Shown here piece after piece: positions 1 to 8,284 of a stretch of 26,280 nucleotides of DNA. The stretch is from Chloroflexota bacterium (GTDB lineage: Bacteria > Chloroflexota > Ktedonobacteria > Ktedonobacterales > Ktedonobacteraceae): contig CADDYT010000081.1 of NCBI GenBank assembly GCA_902810755.1, positions 1 to 26,280 on the forward strand, read 5' to 3'. The notes below the pieces were generated by a model, which searched no databases, had not been told where the DNA came from, and worked only from the letters and a program-made list of their open reading frames with translations. Numbering within the stretch: position 1 is the stretch's first letter; every line of letters starts with the position of its first letter. Made by a program: the position numbers and the translations under genes.

Positions 1-1649
1 GTGCAGCCAATATCGCCCGTCGTAATCACCTCGTCCTTCGTCAACCCAAGCTTTTCGATGGCTCGATTCAGCGCGTAATACGTCATCCTGTGCGGGCAGC
101 CGGGGCAAAACTCCAGCGAGCGCGGCGGAGCTTCTATTGCAGGCGCGGCGGCGGCGGTCGCGAGCAATTGCGCCCCTACCGTATTTGAACCATTGTGAGT
201 TGCCTGTTTCCCGTTGGTCGGCGCCAGCGATTGCATGCCGACGCCCGCCATTACCGGCACAGCCTGTTCATTCCGCCTCTGCTCCTGCCCGACCAGGTTT
301 CTTATAGCCATATCAACCAGTTCGACGGAGTAATCGCCGACACGCGGCAGCAGGCCGTTGCGCTTGCCGGTAATGCGTGTGCGCAGGCCGTTTTCGGCGA
401 TCAGGGCCAGCACGTTGGTCTCAATGATCGGTTCGAGTTCTTCCAGCACCAGCGCCGTTTCCAGCGGGGCGAGAAAGTCGCGCAGAGCCTGTGCAGGGAG
501 CGGGTGGACGCTGCCCAGTTTGAAGATGGAGACATCCGTGAAGAGTTCGGGCGAGCGCGCCTGTACCTCTTGCAGGTAGGCATAGCTAACGCCGGAGACG
601 ATGATGCCCCGCCCCATACCACCGGTCTCCATGTCGCCCATGTCCAGGCCACCGATGTCCATGTCGCCCATGTCCATGTCGCCCATGTCCATGCCGCCCA
701 TGTCCATGCCACCCATGTCCAGGCCACCCATGTCCAGGCCACCCATGTCCATGCCGCCCATGTCCAGGCCACCCGCCAGGGGTGGCCCTACTATATTACG
801 GGCGTCCGTCTCCTCTGTGGAGCCATCGCGTATAGTAGGGCCACCCCTGGCGGGTGGCCTGGACACCGGTGGCAATGGCCTGGACACCGGCGGCAATGGC
901 CTGGACACCGGTGGCAATGGCCTGCATGGGGCGGGCAAGACGAAGTTGATTGTCGCCTGTTCAAAGAGCTTTCCGGCCTCTTCCAGGCGGGCGAGCGCGT
1001 CGGCGTGCTGGTCGCGGCACCACTGCGGGACGGCCTTCGTGAATTTCGGCAGGTTGCGCTCGAAGCTGACCGGGGTGTCTATGTCGTCGCGTTCGATCTT
1101 CCCTACCTTCATGGCCGTAATGGCATTGGCGACGGCTGTGGTGGCCAGCAGGAAGACGGGCGCGCCTGTCTGCGCCGAGACGGAGAAGGCCAGCCGTGTC
1201 ATGCTGTAGGCTTCCTCCGGGCTGGCGGGCATCAGCATGGGCAGGGAAGCCAGCAGCGCGTAGTAGCGCGAATCCTGCTCCACCATGCCATAATAGGTGC
1301 CGACATCATCGACGGCGTAGATGACCAGTGGCCCCCTGACACCACTGTGGGCGACGGAGAGCAGGGAATCGGCCATCACGTTGATGCCGGACATCTTCAT
1401 TGTCACCAGACTGCGTTTGCCTGCCCAGGCCGCGCCGCTGGCTACTTCAAGCGCCACTTTCTCGTTGACGCTCCACTCTACAGTGATGCCGTACTGTTGC
1501 GCGATGGGAATGAGGGCGGTGATGGCTTTGGTGCTGGGGTTGCCGGGGTAGCCGGTAACGACATGAACGCCAACTTCCAGTGCAGCGCGTGCAACTGCTT
1601 CATCGCCGGTGAGAAAAAGCCGCTTTCCGGGCGTTGTCAGAACGTTCAT
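1..1649 (-). CDS. iorA: Indolepyruvate:ferredoxin oxidoreductase alpha subunit, partial, with an in-frame repeat insert
   Basis: This subunit catalyses oxidative decarboxylation of aryl 2-oxoacids to aryl-acetyl-CoA using thiamine diphosphate and ferredoxin. The reading frame starts at 1649 (MNVLTTPGKRLFLTGDEA) and runs off the left edge after 549 codons with no stop. Family signs: GYPGNPSTKA near residue 35, a pyruvate-oxidoreductase-like N-terminal domain to about residue 237, GIIVSGVSYAYLQEV opening the second domain at about 348, FCPGCPHRMTYYAL with Cys515/Cys518 opening the thiamine-binding domain, and GDIGC at the edge. In relatives the first two domains are joined by a short linker. 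Here about 110 residues encoded by repeats (609-938) lie exactly there: three PLPPVSR heptads, a palindrome-encoded stretch, then ten GLDMG-like pentads. A further Ala/Pro-rich linker lies just before the CPGC motif. The C-terminus and the expected beta subunit gene lie outside the window. The family call is firm; activity with the insert is unknown. Confidence 0.9.
   Translation of the reverse strand, partial: MNVLTTPGKRLFLTGDEAVARAALEVGVHVVTGYPGNPSTKAITALIPIAQQYGITVEWSVNEKVALEVASGAAWAGKRSLVTMKMSGINVMADSLLSVAHSGVRGPLVIYAVDDVGTYYGMVEQDSRYYALLASLPMLMPASPEEAYSMTRLAFSVSAQTGAPVFLLATTAVANAITAMKVGKIERDDIDTPVSFERNLPKFTKAVPQWCRDQHADALARLEEAGKLFEQATINFVLPAPCRPLPPVSRPLPPVSRPLPPVSRPPARGGPTIRDGSTEETDARNIVGPPLAGGLDMGGMDMGGLDMGGLDMGGMDMGGMDMGDMDMGDMDIGGLDMGDMETGGMGRGIIVSGVSYAYLQEVQARSPELFTDVSIFKLGSVHPLPAQALRDFLAPLETALVLEELEPIIETNVLALIAENGLRTRITGKRNGLLPRVGDYSVELVDMAIRNLVGQEQRRNEQAVPVMAGVGMQSLAPTNGKQATHNGSNTVGAQLLATAAAAPAIEAPPRSLEFCPGCPHRMTYYALNRAIEKLGLTKDEVITTGDIGC
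622..771 (-). repeat. Ten 15-bp tandem units encoding (G/D)(L/M)DMG
   Basis: Consecutive 15-bp units on the plus strand read like CCCATGTCCAGGCCA or CCCATGTCCATGCCG. On the coding (minus) strand they give GLDMG, GMDMG, DMDMG, DMDIG and METG variants. Almost all differences fall at the Leu/Met codon (CTG/ATG), the Gly/Asp codon (GGC/GAC) and third positions. The unit length is a multiple of three, so changes in copy number would keep the frame. The result is a Met-, Gly- and Asp-rich low-complexity segment. Confidence 0.93.
766..860. repeat. 95-bp palindromic hairpin element, copy 1 (inside iorA)
   Basis: The arms 766-795 and 831-860 are perfect 30-bp inverted repeats with the core CCACCCGCCAGGGGTGG followed by CCCTACTATA. 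The 35-nt loop (796-830) contains ACGG-GCGT-CCGT, which can form a small inner stem, and TGTGGAGCCATCG. The loop resembles those of the copies at 18337 and 24199. The left arm is free of stops in all three plus-strand frames and the right arm in two of three, which lets the element be carried within a coding sequence. Confidence 0.93.
861..923 (-). repeat. Three 21-bp tandem units encoding PLPPVSR
   Basis: The unit starts GGACACCGGTGGCAATGG, is repeated three times directly against the hairpin's right arm, and has one base change (CGGTGG to CGGCGG) in the middle copy. On the coding strand it gives the Pro-rich heptad PLPPVSR. Its length is a multiple of three. It differs in sequence from the 15-bp units on the other side, so the hairpin is flanked by two unrelated in-frame tandem arrays. 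Confidence 0.92.
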
Positions 1650-1714
1650 CGAGCATACTTATCCTTTGGGTTTCGTACTGCCTCAACGCGGGCAACTATT
1701 GACTACTTTCAATC

Positions 1715-1744
1715 AGTGTATGCTTTTGGTTTGCGTTCTGTCAA
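1715..1744 (-). promoter_or_regulatory. Probable sigma-A type promoter of iorA
   Basis: On the minus strand TTGACA (1739-1744) is separated by 18 nt from TACACT (1715-1720). The predicted transcript start would be about 60 nt upstream of the iorA start at 1649. The match to consensus is good, but no other evidence is available. Confidence 0.55.
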
Positions 1745-1829
1745 CAACAATGGTGTCACAAAAGCATAACAGGTGCATCACAAAGCAATGCGATAGCTTG
1801 GAATTTCACGGACGCCGGTTGAATAGTGC

Positions 1830-2339
1830 CTACGAACCGGTTTTCAGTATCTGATGCAGGCGGAACAGCATGGGATAGCAGAGGGCGATGATGACCATAC
1901 CTTCCATGAGCAGCAGGAGATAACCGATGGCGCCGGTCGGCGCAAAAGCAGTCTGGAAACTGGTAATAGACGTAAAGGCCAGAATGGGGACGAAAGCGCA
2001 GAGAATAGCAAAAAAGGTGACGAACAGATAGGGGCTACGTATGCTCATCAGGATGAGAAAAACCAGGCCCAGTATCGTAGCGGTTAGCCACATGGAGAGC
2101 AGGAAAATGGCATGGGTAAAACGCAGGAACAGGTCATTACGCAATATGAGAGTAAAGATGATGGCGACAATCACGATGACGAGCGGCGGCGCGGCCATCA
2201 GCAGGCGGGCAAACTTGCTCAAGCCACCGGTGGCAAGCGTCGAGGTAATATATTCTCTGTACTTGTTCACAAAACGAACAACAACCTGGAGCAAACCGAG
2301 GATCAGTAAGCCATCAACCAGAAAAATCCCTGTAAGCAT
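1830..2339 (-). CDS. Small multi-pass membrane protein of unknown function
   Basis: The 169-residue product is dominated by hydrophobic segments. About five membrane spans can be drawn: around residues 2-22, 47-66, 72-98, 102-124 and 137-157. Short basic or polar stretches such as NKYREY separate some of them. I recognise no catalytic motif or family. An AAGG-type ribosome site lies about 8 nt before the ATG. It lies downstream of the APC permease on the same strand, with a 147-nt gap containing a strong hairpin, so it may be transcribed independently or by partial read-through. Confidence 0.7.
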   Translation of the reverse strand: MLTGIFLVDGLLILGLLQVVVRFVNKYREYITSTLATGGLSKFARLLMAAPPLVIVIVAIIFTLILRNDLFLRFTHAIFLLSMWLTATILGLVFLILMSIRSPYLFVTFFAILCAFVPILAFTSITSFQTAFAPTGAIGYLLLLMEGMVIIALCYPMLFRLHQILKTGS

Positions 2340-2409
2340 CGTTCGACCTTCTATTTTCTAGTAAGCCAGTGTGAGCCAGACGATGTGCGGGGAAGAAAGC
2401 CGCAAACAT

Positions 2410-2458
2410 CCTTTCTCCCTACCACGCATTGTAGCAGCAATGCGTGGCGGGTGAAAGG
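2410..2458. terminator. Hairpin between permease and membrane-protein genes
   Basis: A perfect 10-bp stem CCACGCATTG/CAATGCGTGG (2422-2431 and 2438-2447) has a 6-nt loop. Imperfect outer pairing, CCTTTC at 2410 against GAAAGG ending at 2458, extends it. It follows the permease stop codon (minus strand, 2487). There is no clear T-run on either side, so it could be an inefficient terminator, a processing site or an RNA-stability element. Confidence 0.5.
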
Positions 2459-2486
2459 GGCTTGCGCGCTGTTCTCCCCGTACAGG

Positions 2487-4064
2487 CTATTCTGCCAGCG
2501 CCTCCGCCGCCTGTTCTCCATTCGCAATAATGGAGCGGCGTTTGAAGCCGAACCAGTAGACGGCGCCGATGACAAAGAAGACGAGCAGCGAGAACTCGAA
2601 GATGGGGAAGCCGCCCAGCACGGGAATGTTGGCCCAGGCCGGGAAGGCCGTTCCCATAGACGGGTTGGTGTAGACGTTGCGCAGACCGCCAAACCACAGG
2701 AAGTTGATAATCATCAACCCGCCGTAGATCAGCGCCAACACATTGACTACTATGCCCCAGCGACCCAGACTGAAAGGCGCTTTGACGCGCGGCCAGCCCT
2801 TGAGGCGAGCACTGAGCGAAGCGACATTATTCAGGAAGTATGACAGGTAGATCATCCCCGTCGCGCCGGTAACGATAACGCCGATGGCCGTGCTGACCAG
2901 GAACGGCAGCGCGGAAAGCACCGCGACGGCGATACCGGCCCACATCGGCGTGCGGAAGACCGGGTTCACGCTGCCCCAGATTTTCCCGAAAGGCAGGCGA
3001 CCGTCGCGGCCCATCGAGAACATCAGGCGAATCGTAGCCGACTGAATTGCCAGCGTGCAGACGCAGACGGCGACCAGCACGACGAAGAGGTAGACATTGC
3101 CCCAGAAGGAGCCGAGCGCATCCTGAATAATCGTCGGCAGCGCCTGCAAGTAGTTCGATCCCTGCGCGATCCCTTCGATTTTCGCCGGGTCCTTGATCGA
3201 GAGCAGCGTGCCGCCGAGGAAGAGGAACCCGGCCAGGAAGGAGAGGCCCAGCGCCCACAGCACGCCGCGCGGCGCGTTGCGCTGCGGGTCCCTTGTCTCC
3301 TCGCCCAGTGTTCCGGCGGTGTCGAAACCGTAGATGACAAAGAGGGACATGAACATTGCCGCCAGGAAAGCGCCGAAGTAGCTGGTGCCAAAGCCAGGCG
3401 TCCAGGGCTGCGCCGCCGTCTGGATCGGGTTGACCGGCCCCTGGAACAGGAAGCCAAATGGCTGGTTGTGATGGAAAATCAGCAGGATCAGCGCGAAGCC
3501 GATCATACCAATAATCTCTGCCGCCACGCCGATATTATTAATAATCGACAGCAGGCGCACGCCAGCCACGTTGATGATCGTGCCGATGACAATGGAGAGC
3601 AAGGCGATGAAGACCGCGTTGGGCATGCCCAGAATCGTTGCCGGAATACCGGGGAAGATGGCCAGCAGCGGGATGGGAATGGTATAGGCGACGGCAGTGA
3701 TGGTCAGGATACCGGCAAAGAAATAAAACCAGCCGGTGAACCAGCCCAGAGAGTGGCTGGAGAGGCGCTTGCTCCACTGATAGATGGAGCCAGCAATAGG
3801 GAAGTGCGAGGCCAGTTCCGCGAAATTGAGCCCCACAATGAACTGCCCGATGGCCACAATCGGCCACGTCCAGAACAGCGCCGGGCCGCCGGCTGCCAGG
3901 CCGAGGTAGAAGAGTGAAAACGTGCCGGTCGAAACGGAGATGTAGGAGAAAGCTACCGCAAAGTTGGAAAGGAAACCCAGCGTCCGCTGAAGCTCCTGCC
4001 TGTATCCAAATTTTTGCAGTAATGCCTCGTCCTGTTGCTCCTGGGTCAATCTGGAATCCGCCAT
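2487..4064 (-). CDS. APC-superfamily amino acid/amine permease
   Basis: The 525-residue polytopic membrane protein has the organisation of the amino acid-polyamine-organocation superfamily, with about 12 hydrophobic spans. The N-terminal LQRTLGFLSNFAVAFSYISVSTGTF matches the first-helix pattern of the eukaryotic-type GABA/choline/amino acid permease branch (BAT1/UGA4-like). FVIYGFDTAGTLGEETRDPQRNAPRGV is the diagnostic stretch following the sixth helix. Substrate is not predictable from sequence; amino acids, GABA or amines are the usual ones. An AGGAGGT ribosome site lies 7-8 nt before the ATG. The gene is divergent from mdh. Confidence 0.9.
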   Translation of the reverse strand: MADSRLTQEQQDEALLQKFGYRQELQRTLGFLSNFAVAFSYISVSTGTFSLFYLGLAAGGPALFWTWPIVAIGQFIVGLNFAELASHFPIAGSIYQWSKRLSSHSLGWFTGWFYFFAGILTITAVAYTIPIPLLAIFPGIPATILGMPNAVFIALLSIVIGTIINVAGVRLLSIINNIGVAAEIIGMIGFALILLIFHHNQPFGFLFQGPVNPIQTAAQPWTPGFGTSYFGAFLAAMFMSLFVIYGFDTAGTLGEETRDPQRNAPRGVLWALGLSFLAGFLFLGGTLLSIKDPAKIEGIAQGSNYLQALPTIIQDALGSFWGNVYLFVVLVAVCVCTLAIQSATIRLMFSMGRDGRLPFGKIWGSVNPVFRTPMWAGIAVAVLSALPFLVSTAIGVIVTGATGMIYLSYFLNNVASLSARLKGWPRVKAPFSLGRWGIVVNVLALIYGGLMIINFLWFGGLRNVYTNPSMGTAFPAWANIPVLGGFPIFEFSLLVFFVIGAVYWFGFKRRSIIANGEQAAEALAE

Positions 4065-4440
4065 TCGGGATTACCTCCTTCTGATAATGACGCTAACGAC
4101 AGGAACAGGAATAGTTGCGCCCTCTCTATCCTCACCGTTGAAGATAGGCGCGAGCGCGAGCAGAAAAGAGGGAAGATAACAGCTTTATCTGTACGAAAAT
4201 CGAATTGTTCCACGCCAGTACGGTAAGCTTTTCGTAGAATCTGACCCCGAACAATCCGAAATCAGCGACTGCTATCTATAATCAAGAGTTTAACATATCC
4301 ATTGCGTACTCTGCAAGGGAGCAATGTTTTTCTGGCCCCCGCAACAGGCCGTTCCATTGCCAACTGCCTACTCTGCGGCTTACAATACAATGAGAGTAGA
4401 CTCTATTTTCTCAAAAACCATGAAAGGACAGGGTAAGGAT
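4065..4440. other. Divergent intergenic region, permease / mdh
   Basis: This 376-nt region separates the permease from malate dehydrogenase and should hold both promoters. The mdh promoter is clear (4357-4386). I find no convincing promoter hexamer pair for the permease. An open frame continues upstream of the chosen mdh start as far as 4324, but it would begin before the predicted promoter, so it is treated as non-coding. Confidence 0.5.
4357..4386 (+). promoter_or_regulatory. Probable mdh promoter
   Basis: TTGCCA (4357-4362) is followed after 18 nt by TACAAT (4381-4386). This predicts a start site near 4393 and a leader of about 48 nt to the ATG at 4441, and it argues against any translation start further upstream. 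Confidence 0.55.
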
Positions 4441-5373
4441 ATGTCATCGAGAACAAAGATCAGTGTGATCGGGGCGGGCTTTGTGGGCAGCACGCTGGCC
4501 CAGCGCCTCGTCGAACGCGACTACGCCGATATCGTCATGTTCGATATCATCCCCAATATGCCGCAGGGCAAGGCGCTGGACATGCTGGAAGCTGGCCCCA
4601 TCCTCGGCTACGATTCGCAGATCATCGGCACCAACGACTATGCCGATACCGCCAATTCCAGCATCGTTGTCATTACCTCCGGCTTCCCGCGCAAGCCCGG
4701 CATGAGCCGCGACGATCTGGTGAAGAAAAATCAAGAGGTGATTACCCAGGTCACAGAGCAGGTGGTGCGCTACTCGCCCGACAGCATCATCATCATGGTC
4801 ACGAACCCGCTGGACGCGATGGCGCAGCTCGCTTACAAGATCAGCGGCTTCCCGCGCAACCGCGTTGTAGGCATGGCTGGCGTGCTGGACACTGCTCGTT
4901 TCCGCACCTTCATCGCCCGGGAACTCAACGTCTCCGTGCGCGACGTGCAAGCCTACGTCCTCGGCGGCCATGGCGATACAATGGTGCCGCTGGCCCGCAT
5001 GTCCACCGTCGCCGGCGTTCCCCTCGCGCAGTTGTTGCCCCCGGAACGCATTGAGCAAATTGTGCAGCGCACGCGCGATGGCGGCGCGGAAATCGTCAAA
5101 TTGCTCGGCACCGGCAGCGCCTATTTTGCGCCCTCCGCCTCCATCCTGCAAATGGTCGAATCCATTATGCTGGACAAGAAAATGATTATGCCCTGCGCCG
5201 TCTATCTGGAAGGTGAATACGGCATCAACGGCCTCTTCGTTGGCGTCCCCGTCAAACTCGGCGCCGGTGGCGTCGAACAGATCATCCAGATCGACCTCGA
5301 CGAGAACGAACAGGCCCAGCTCCAACGCTCCGCCGACGCCGTGCAGGAACTCATCAAGGTGATGGGGATTTAA
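4441..5373 (+). CDS. mdh: NAD-dependent malate dehydrogenase, LDH-like type
   Basis: It interconverts malate and oxaloacetate in the TCA cycle in the cytoplasm. The 310-residue length is typical of the lactate dehydrogenase-like malate dehydrogenases. Visible features are the NAD-binding loop GAGFVGST (11-18), Asp35 at the end of the second strand (NAD preference), substrate-loop arginines in [13 protein letters not shown] (Arg84, Arg90; the Arg rather than Gln favours malate over lactate), VTNPLD, and the catalytic His in [10 protein letters not shown]. The start at 4441 is chosen because an AAGGAT site precedes it closely, the predicted promoter lies just upstream, and the product then begins like the family. 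It is convergent with rsmI, with a shared hairpin between them. Confidence 0.96.
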   Translation: MSSRTKISVIGAGFVGSTLAQRLVERDYADIVMFDIIPNMPQGKALDMLEAGPILGYDSQIIGTNDYADTANSSIVVITSGFPRKPGMSRDDLVKKNQEVITQVTEQVVRYSPDSIIIMVTNPLDAMAQLAYKISGFPRNRVVGMAGVLDTARFRTFIARELNVSVRDVQAYVLGGHGDTMVPLARMSTVAGVPLAQLLPPERIEQIVQRTRDGGAEIVKLLGTGSAYFAPSASILQMVESIMLDKKMIMPCAVYLEGEYGINGLFVGVPVKLGAGGVEQIIQIDLDENEQAQLQRSADAVQELIKVMGI

Positions 5374-5470
5374 TTTCAATTCCGCAAATGGGTCGGAAAA
5401 AAAGGCCTGGTTCCTCCACTCTCCTTATGGGAAGTATACCATCACCCTTCAAGAGGTTAAAGGCAGAAGT

Positions 5471-5521
5471 GCTAAACCGGGAGATGAAGAATTATGGCTA
5501 TTCTTCATCTCCCGGTTTAGC
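5471..5521. terminator. Perfect 22-bp hairpin between mdh and rsmI, overlapping the rsmI 3' end
   Basis: The arms 5471-5492 and 5500-5521 are perfect 22-bp inverted repeats around a 7-nt loop (TATGGCT). On the plus strand the stem is followed by CTGTTTTCC, consistent with termination of mdh. The right arm is also the last seven codons of rsmI (AKPGDEE), and the rsmI stop codon reaches into the loop (5498-5500). For the minus strand only a weak T-run follows. It probably works on both strands. Confidence 0.75.
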
Positions 5522-6232
5522 CTGTTTTCCTGCCCCTGCTATAACAACAACATACTCACCCTTTGGAGTAGTATGTCCAACCGCTTCAAGCAGGGATGAG
5601 AGCTTGCCGCGCTGGACGGACTCAAATTTTTTGGTCAGATCGTTGGCGATGGCCGCTTCGCGGTCTCCGAAAACCTCCAGGGCATCCTTGAGGAACGCTT
5701 CCAATCTGTAAGGGCTTTCGTAGTAGATCAGCGTGTGCGGCGCTTCCCGGTCGACCTCGAAGAATTTGCGCCTGCCGACAGGCTTGCGCGGGGGAAAACC
5801 TCTGAAGGTAAAACTGTGGCTCGGCAGGCCGGAAAGCACCAGCGCCATCACAAAGGCCGCCGGTCCCGGAATCATCGTCGCCGGTAGACCTTCCTGAATG
5901 GCGCGCCTCACCAGCGTGAAGCCAGGATCAGAGATGCCCGGCGTCCCCGCGTCGCTGACGACTGCGACCGACTTGCCTTCTTTTAAGAGCGCCTCAATAC
6001 GCTCGCCCGCGCGCTGCTCGTTGTGTTCGTGGAAAGACATCTGTGGCTTTGCAATCTCGAAGTGCTTGAGCAGCATGCCCGTCTTCCTGGTATCTTCGCT
6101 GGCGATGATATCGACGCTGCGCAGCGTTTCGATGGCGCGCAGCGTCATATCCCCCAGATTTCCTATCGGCGTCGCGACCAGATAGAGCGTTCCATATCTC
6201 TTCTCTTCTTGCTCCTGCTCTTCTAAGTTCAT
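5498..6232 (-). CDS. rsmI: 16S rRNA (cytidine(1402)-2'-O)-methyltransferase
   Basis: RsmI uses S-adenosylmethionine to methylate the 2'-hydroxyl of C1402 in the ribosomal decoding centre. The 244-residue product shows all the tetrapyrrole-methylase-fold signatures of this family: [20 protein letters not shown] (14-33), [41 protein letters not shown], and FRGFPPRK followed by YYESPYRL. Its ATG overlaps the stop of the upstream acyl-CoA ligase gene in an ATGA arrangement (6229-6232), so translation of the two is probably coupled. The final seven codons form one arm of a terminator-like hairpin. Confidence 0.96.
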   Translation of the reverse strand: MNLEEQEQEEKRYGTLYLVATPIGNLGDMTLRAIETLRSVDIIASEDTRKTGMLLKHFEIAKPQMSFHEHNEQRAGERIEALLKEGKSVAVVSDAGTPGISDPGFTLVRRAIQEGLPATMIPGPAAFVMALVLSGLPSHSFTFRGFPPRKPVGRRKFFEVDREAPHTLIYYESPYRLEAFLKDALEVFGDREAAIANDLTKKFESVQRGKLSSLLEAVGHTTPKGEYVVVIAGAGKQAKPGDEE

Positions 6233-7803
6233 CGTTCTAAGCGTGCATCCCTCCGCACTTCAGGCAGCCTGGCGAGAACATCCTGCCGTTTGACTTTGAG
6301 CGTATGCGTGCGGGGAAAATCGCTTTCCGGCCACACGGTGAAGCCCCGTATTTGCTGGTGCGCGGCCAGTTGCTTGTTTGCCTGCTGGATGACCTCCTTT
6401 GCCTTCTCCGGCTCCTCCATCAACAGAACGGCGTGTACCTGCGGCCCCTCCTCGCGCTCGCTCAGACCGAAGACGACGGCATCCTTGACCAGTGGATTGC
6501 TGGTGAGAACGTTCTCCACGTCTTCGGGATAGACATTCAATCCGTTTGCCAGGACAATCAGATTTTTTTTACGTCCTTTTAAATACAAATTGTTTTGCAT
6601 ATCGAGGTAGCCAAGATCGCCCGTGTGGTACCAGCCGTCTTCAAAGGCGGCAGCCGTCGCCTCCGGGTTTTGCCAGTAGCCTTTCGCCACGTTGGGGCCG
6701 CGCACCAGAATTTCCTTATCCTCGGCAATGCGCACTTCCACGCCCGGCAGCGGCTTGCCCACCGAAGTATAGTTGTGATCGTTATAAGGCGTGACCGAAA
6801 CAACAGGCGAACATTCAGTGGCCCCATACCCCTGCATCACCCTGAACCCCATGTTTTCCCACTTTGCCGCCAGTTGTGGCGGCAGATAAGCTCCCCCACT
6901 GACAAAGAACCTGAAACGCCCGCCAAATCGCTTATGCACGGAAGAAAAGAGTCGTCGGCGCCAGGAGAAAGGGAGTCGGGCAGCGATGCGATGCAGCAAC
7001 TCCCACTGCCGCTCGCGCTTCTGCTGCCTCACCGTTCTTTCTATCCCGTTCATGAAAAGTTGCAGCGCCTGTGGAACGAGGACCATACAGGTGACACCCT
7101 GCGTGGCGAGCAGTCGCAAAATGGTATCAGGAACCAGCGACTTCGCGTAGACCACGCTGGCGCCGATGTAGAGGACGGCTATCTCGATCGTCATCTCAAA
7201 CATATGGCTCAAAGGTAAAATCGACAGCGCCCGGTCGGTATCCAGGATATTGACGACTGAGACGGCGGCGATGGCATTGCTGGCAATGTTGTTATGCGTC
7301 AGCATCACGCCTTTCGGCTGCCCGGTAGTCCCCGATGTAAAGACTAATTCGGCGAGGTCTTCTCCCGTTACTTCCGGTAGCGCAGCTATATCCAGCGTTC
7401 CCTCCGGCAGGGCCTCAATATCGATGAAGGGGAGTTGCGGCTGCCTGAGGCTTTGATACTGCTTTGCAGTAGTTATCAATGCCTTTGCTTCCGTCGTTTC
7501 AGCAATACGGGCAAGGAAGTCTTCACGGGTATTAATATCCAGTGGAACGACCACCAGCCCCGCCAGCAGCGCGCCCAGATAAGCTACCATCCAGCTTGTC
7601 CGGCTCGCGCACCAGATCATTATACGCTCCCCTTTCTTATAGCCATAGCCCTGCAGGTAGCCCGCGAACTTCTGCACTCGCTCCTGTAATCCTTGATAGG
7701 TAACCGAAGCGATACCTTCGCCCTCCACCGGCTCAATGAAAACGATACGCCCGGCAAAACGACGGGCAGAGTCCGCAAATAGCTGATTGATCGTCATTTC
7801 CAT
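6229..7803 (-). CDS. AMP-forming fatty acid-CoA ligase / acyl-activating enzyme
   Basis: The 524-residue member of the ANL adenylating superfamily would activate a carboxylic acid to an acyl-adenylate and transfer it to CoA. Motifs: [11 protein letters not shown] (155-165, phosphate loop), [19 protein letters not shown] (326-330 core), WYHTGDLG (Asp396 region), LKGRKKN (410-414 hinge) and a C-terminal TLKVKR with the expected catalytic lysine. LPLSHMFEM and the overall layout fit medium- or long-chain fatty acid ligases rather than acetyl-CoA synthetase. The substrate is not certain. A second in-frame ATG (7797) is possible; GGAAGG precedes the first. The 4-nt overlap with rsmI makes this the first gene of a two-gene unit. 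A dyad at its promoter may be an operator. Confidence 0.88.
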   Translation of the reverse strand: MEMTINQLFADSARRFAGRIVFIEPVEGEGIASVTYQGLQERVQKFAGYLQGYGYKKGERIMIWCASRTSWMVAYLGALLAGLVVVPLDINTREDFLARIAETTEAKALITTAKQYQSLRQPQLPFIDIEALPEGTLDIAALPEVTGEDLAELVFTSGTTGQPKGVMLTHNNIASNAIAAVSVVNILDTDRALSILPLSHMFEMTIEIAVLYIGASVVYAKSLVPDTILRLLATQGVTCMVLVPQALQLFMNGIERTVRQQKRERQWELLHRIAARLPFSWRRRLFSSVHKRFGGRFRFFVSGGAYLPPQLAAKWENMGFRVMQGYGATECSPVVSVTPYNDHNYTSVGKPLPGVEVRIAEDKEILVRGPNVAKGYWQNPEATAAAFEDGWYHTGDLGYLDMQNNLYLKGRKKNLIVLANGLNVYPEDVENVLTSNPLVKDAVVFGLSEREEGPQVHAVLLMEEPEKAKEVIQQANKQLAAHQQIRGFTVWPESDFPRTHTLKVKRQDVLARLPEVRRDARLER

Positions 7804-7870
7804 AAGGATACCTTCCTCTTTGTCGCACTATACGTTCGTCTCAGGGAATACACGGGTGTTTACAACATGC

Positions 7871-7899
7871 ATTATAGCCAAACAGGTCACCTTTGGCTA
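7871..7899 (-). promoter_or_regulatory. Ligase promoter -10 box with overlapping operator-like dyad
   Basis: On the minus strand a perfect TATAAT (7871-7876) lies about 70 nt upstream of the ligase start. No good -35 box lies 17 nt upstream. A perfect dyad, TAGCCAAA-N9-TTTGGCTA (7875-7899), covers the edge of the -10 box and the spacer. That placement suits a repressor or an activator compensating for a weak -35; a TetR- or GntR-type fatty acid regulator would fit, but this is inference. Confidence 0.5.
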
Positions 7900-8237
7900 G
7901 ATGGCAATATCTTTCTACCTCTGGCGCTTTATAAAGTGGAAGTCTGTGAGAAAATCCTCCTATCATACTATTCTCTGTTCCGCTTTTGCGGTATAATTCT
8001 ATGCAGTAGAAGGACTATCTGTGGGGTAGAAGTAGAGAAAAAGGCCGATTCCTGCGTGGAAAAACAAAAAAAAGTTCAGTAATTTTTTTCATGCATACAC
8101 GCAGATTTATCGATGCGTATTAACTCTACAAAATAATGCAAATGCATCCTGGATGAGAGAAAACTAGAGAAAAGAAGATTGTAGCAAAAGAGAGACTGCT
8201 TATTGCGTACTTTCATTAATTAGCTAAAGACTTGCTA

Positions 8238-8266
8238 TTGACAAAAAAAGTATTCTACTTTATACT
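8238..8266 (+). promoter_or_regulatory. Strong promoter of the first HTH-TPR gene
   Basis: TTGACA (8238-8243) and TATACT (8261-8266) are separated by exactly 17 nt, a near-perfect housekeeping promoter. The predicted start is near 8273, about 200 nt upstream of the chosen ATG. Confidence 0.75.
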
Positions 8267-8272
8267 AGGATA

Positions 8273-8284
8273 TATGGTACCATA
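8273..8284. promoter_or_regulatory. 12-bp palindrome at the predicted start site
   Basis: TATGGTACCATA is a perfect palindrome beginning at about +1 of the promoter at 8238-8266. Its position suits an operator, possibly for autoregulation by the HTH-TPR protein encoded just downstream. No second identical site is seen in the window, so this rests on position and symmetry alone. Confidence 0.35.

Larger units (their letters stand above)
609..938 (-). repeat. In-frame composite repeat insert within iorA
   Basis: The block adds about 110 codons (residues about 238-347) between the first two domains of IorA. On the plus strand it holds ten 15-bp tandem units (622-771), a 95-bp hairpin element (766-860) and three 21-bp tandem units (861-923). 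I checked the minus-strand frame at several points inside and on both sides: codon first bases stay at positions equal to 2 modulo 3 throughout, and no stop occurs. The hairpin belongs to the same family as copies near 18.4 kb and 24.2 kb. The boundaries are estimated from where recognisable IorA sequence stops (QATINFV) and resumes (GRGIIVSG). Confidence 0.88.

Noticed and set aside
622..771. Tandem 15-bp units as an origin or iteron array
   Set aside because: They are in frame with iorA, GC-rich and next to no replication gene; a coding minisatellite explains them better.
195..1769. Long plus-strand open frame of 524 codons over the iorA region
   Set aside because: It is the antisense shadow of iorA, whose minus-strand frame shows clear domain motifs. 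The plus frame gives His- and Val-rich repeats with no protein family character.
4324..4440. Upstream extension of malate dehydrogenase by 39 codons
   Set aside because: The predicted promoter (4357-4386) lies within it, the added residues are not found in the family, and 4441 has a ribosome site.
7867..8082. 71-codon open frame in the AT-rich gap
   Set aside because: No ribosome site, no signal peptide or family pattern, and it overlaps the ligase promoter and dyad.
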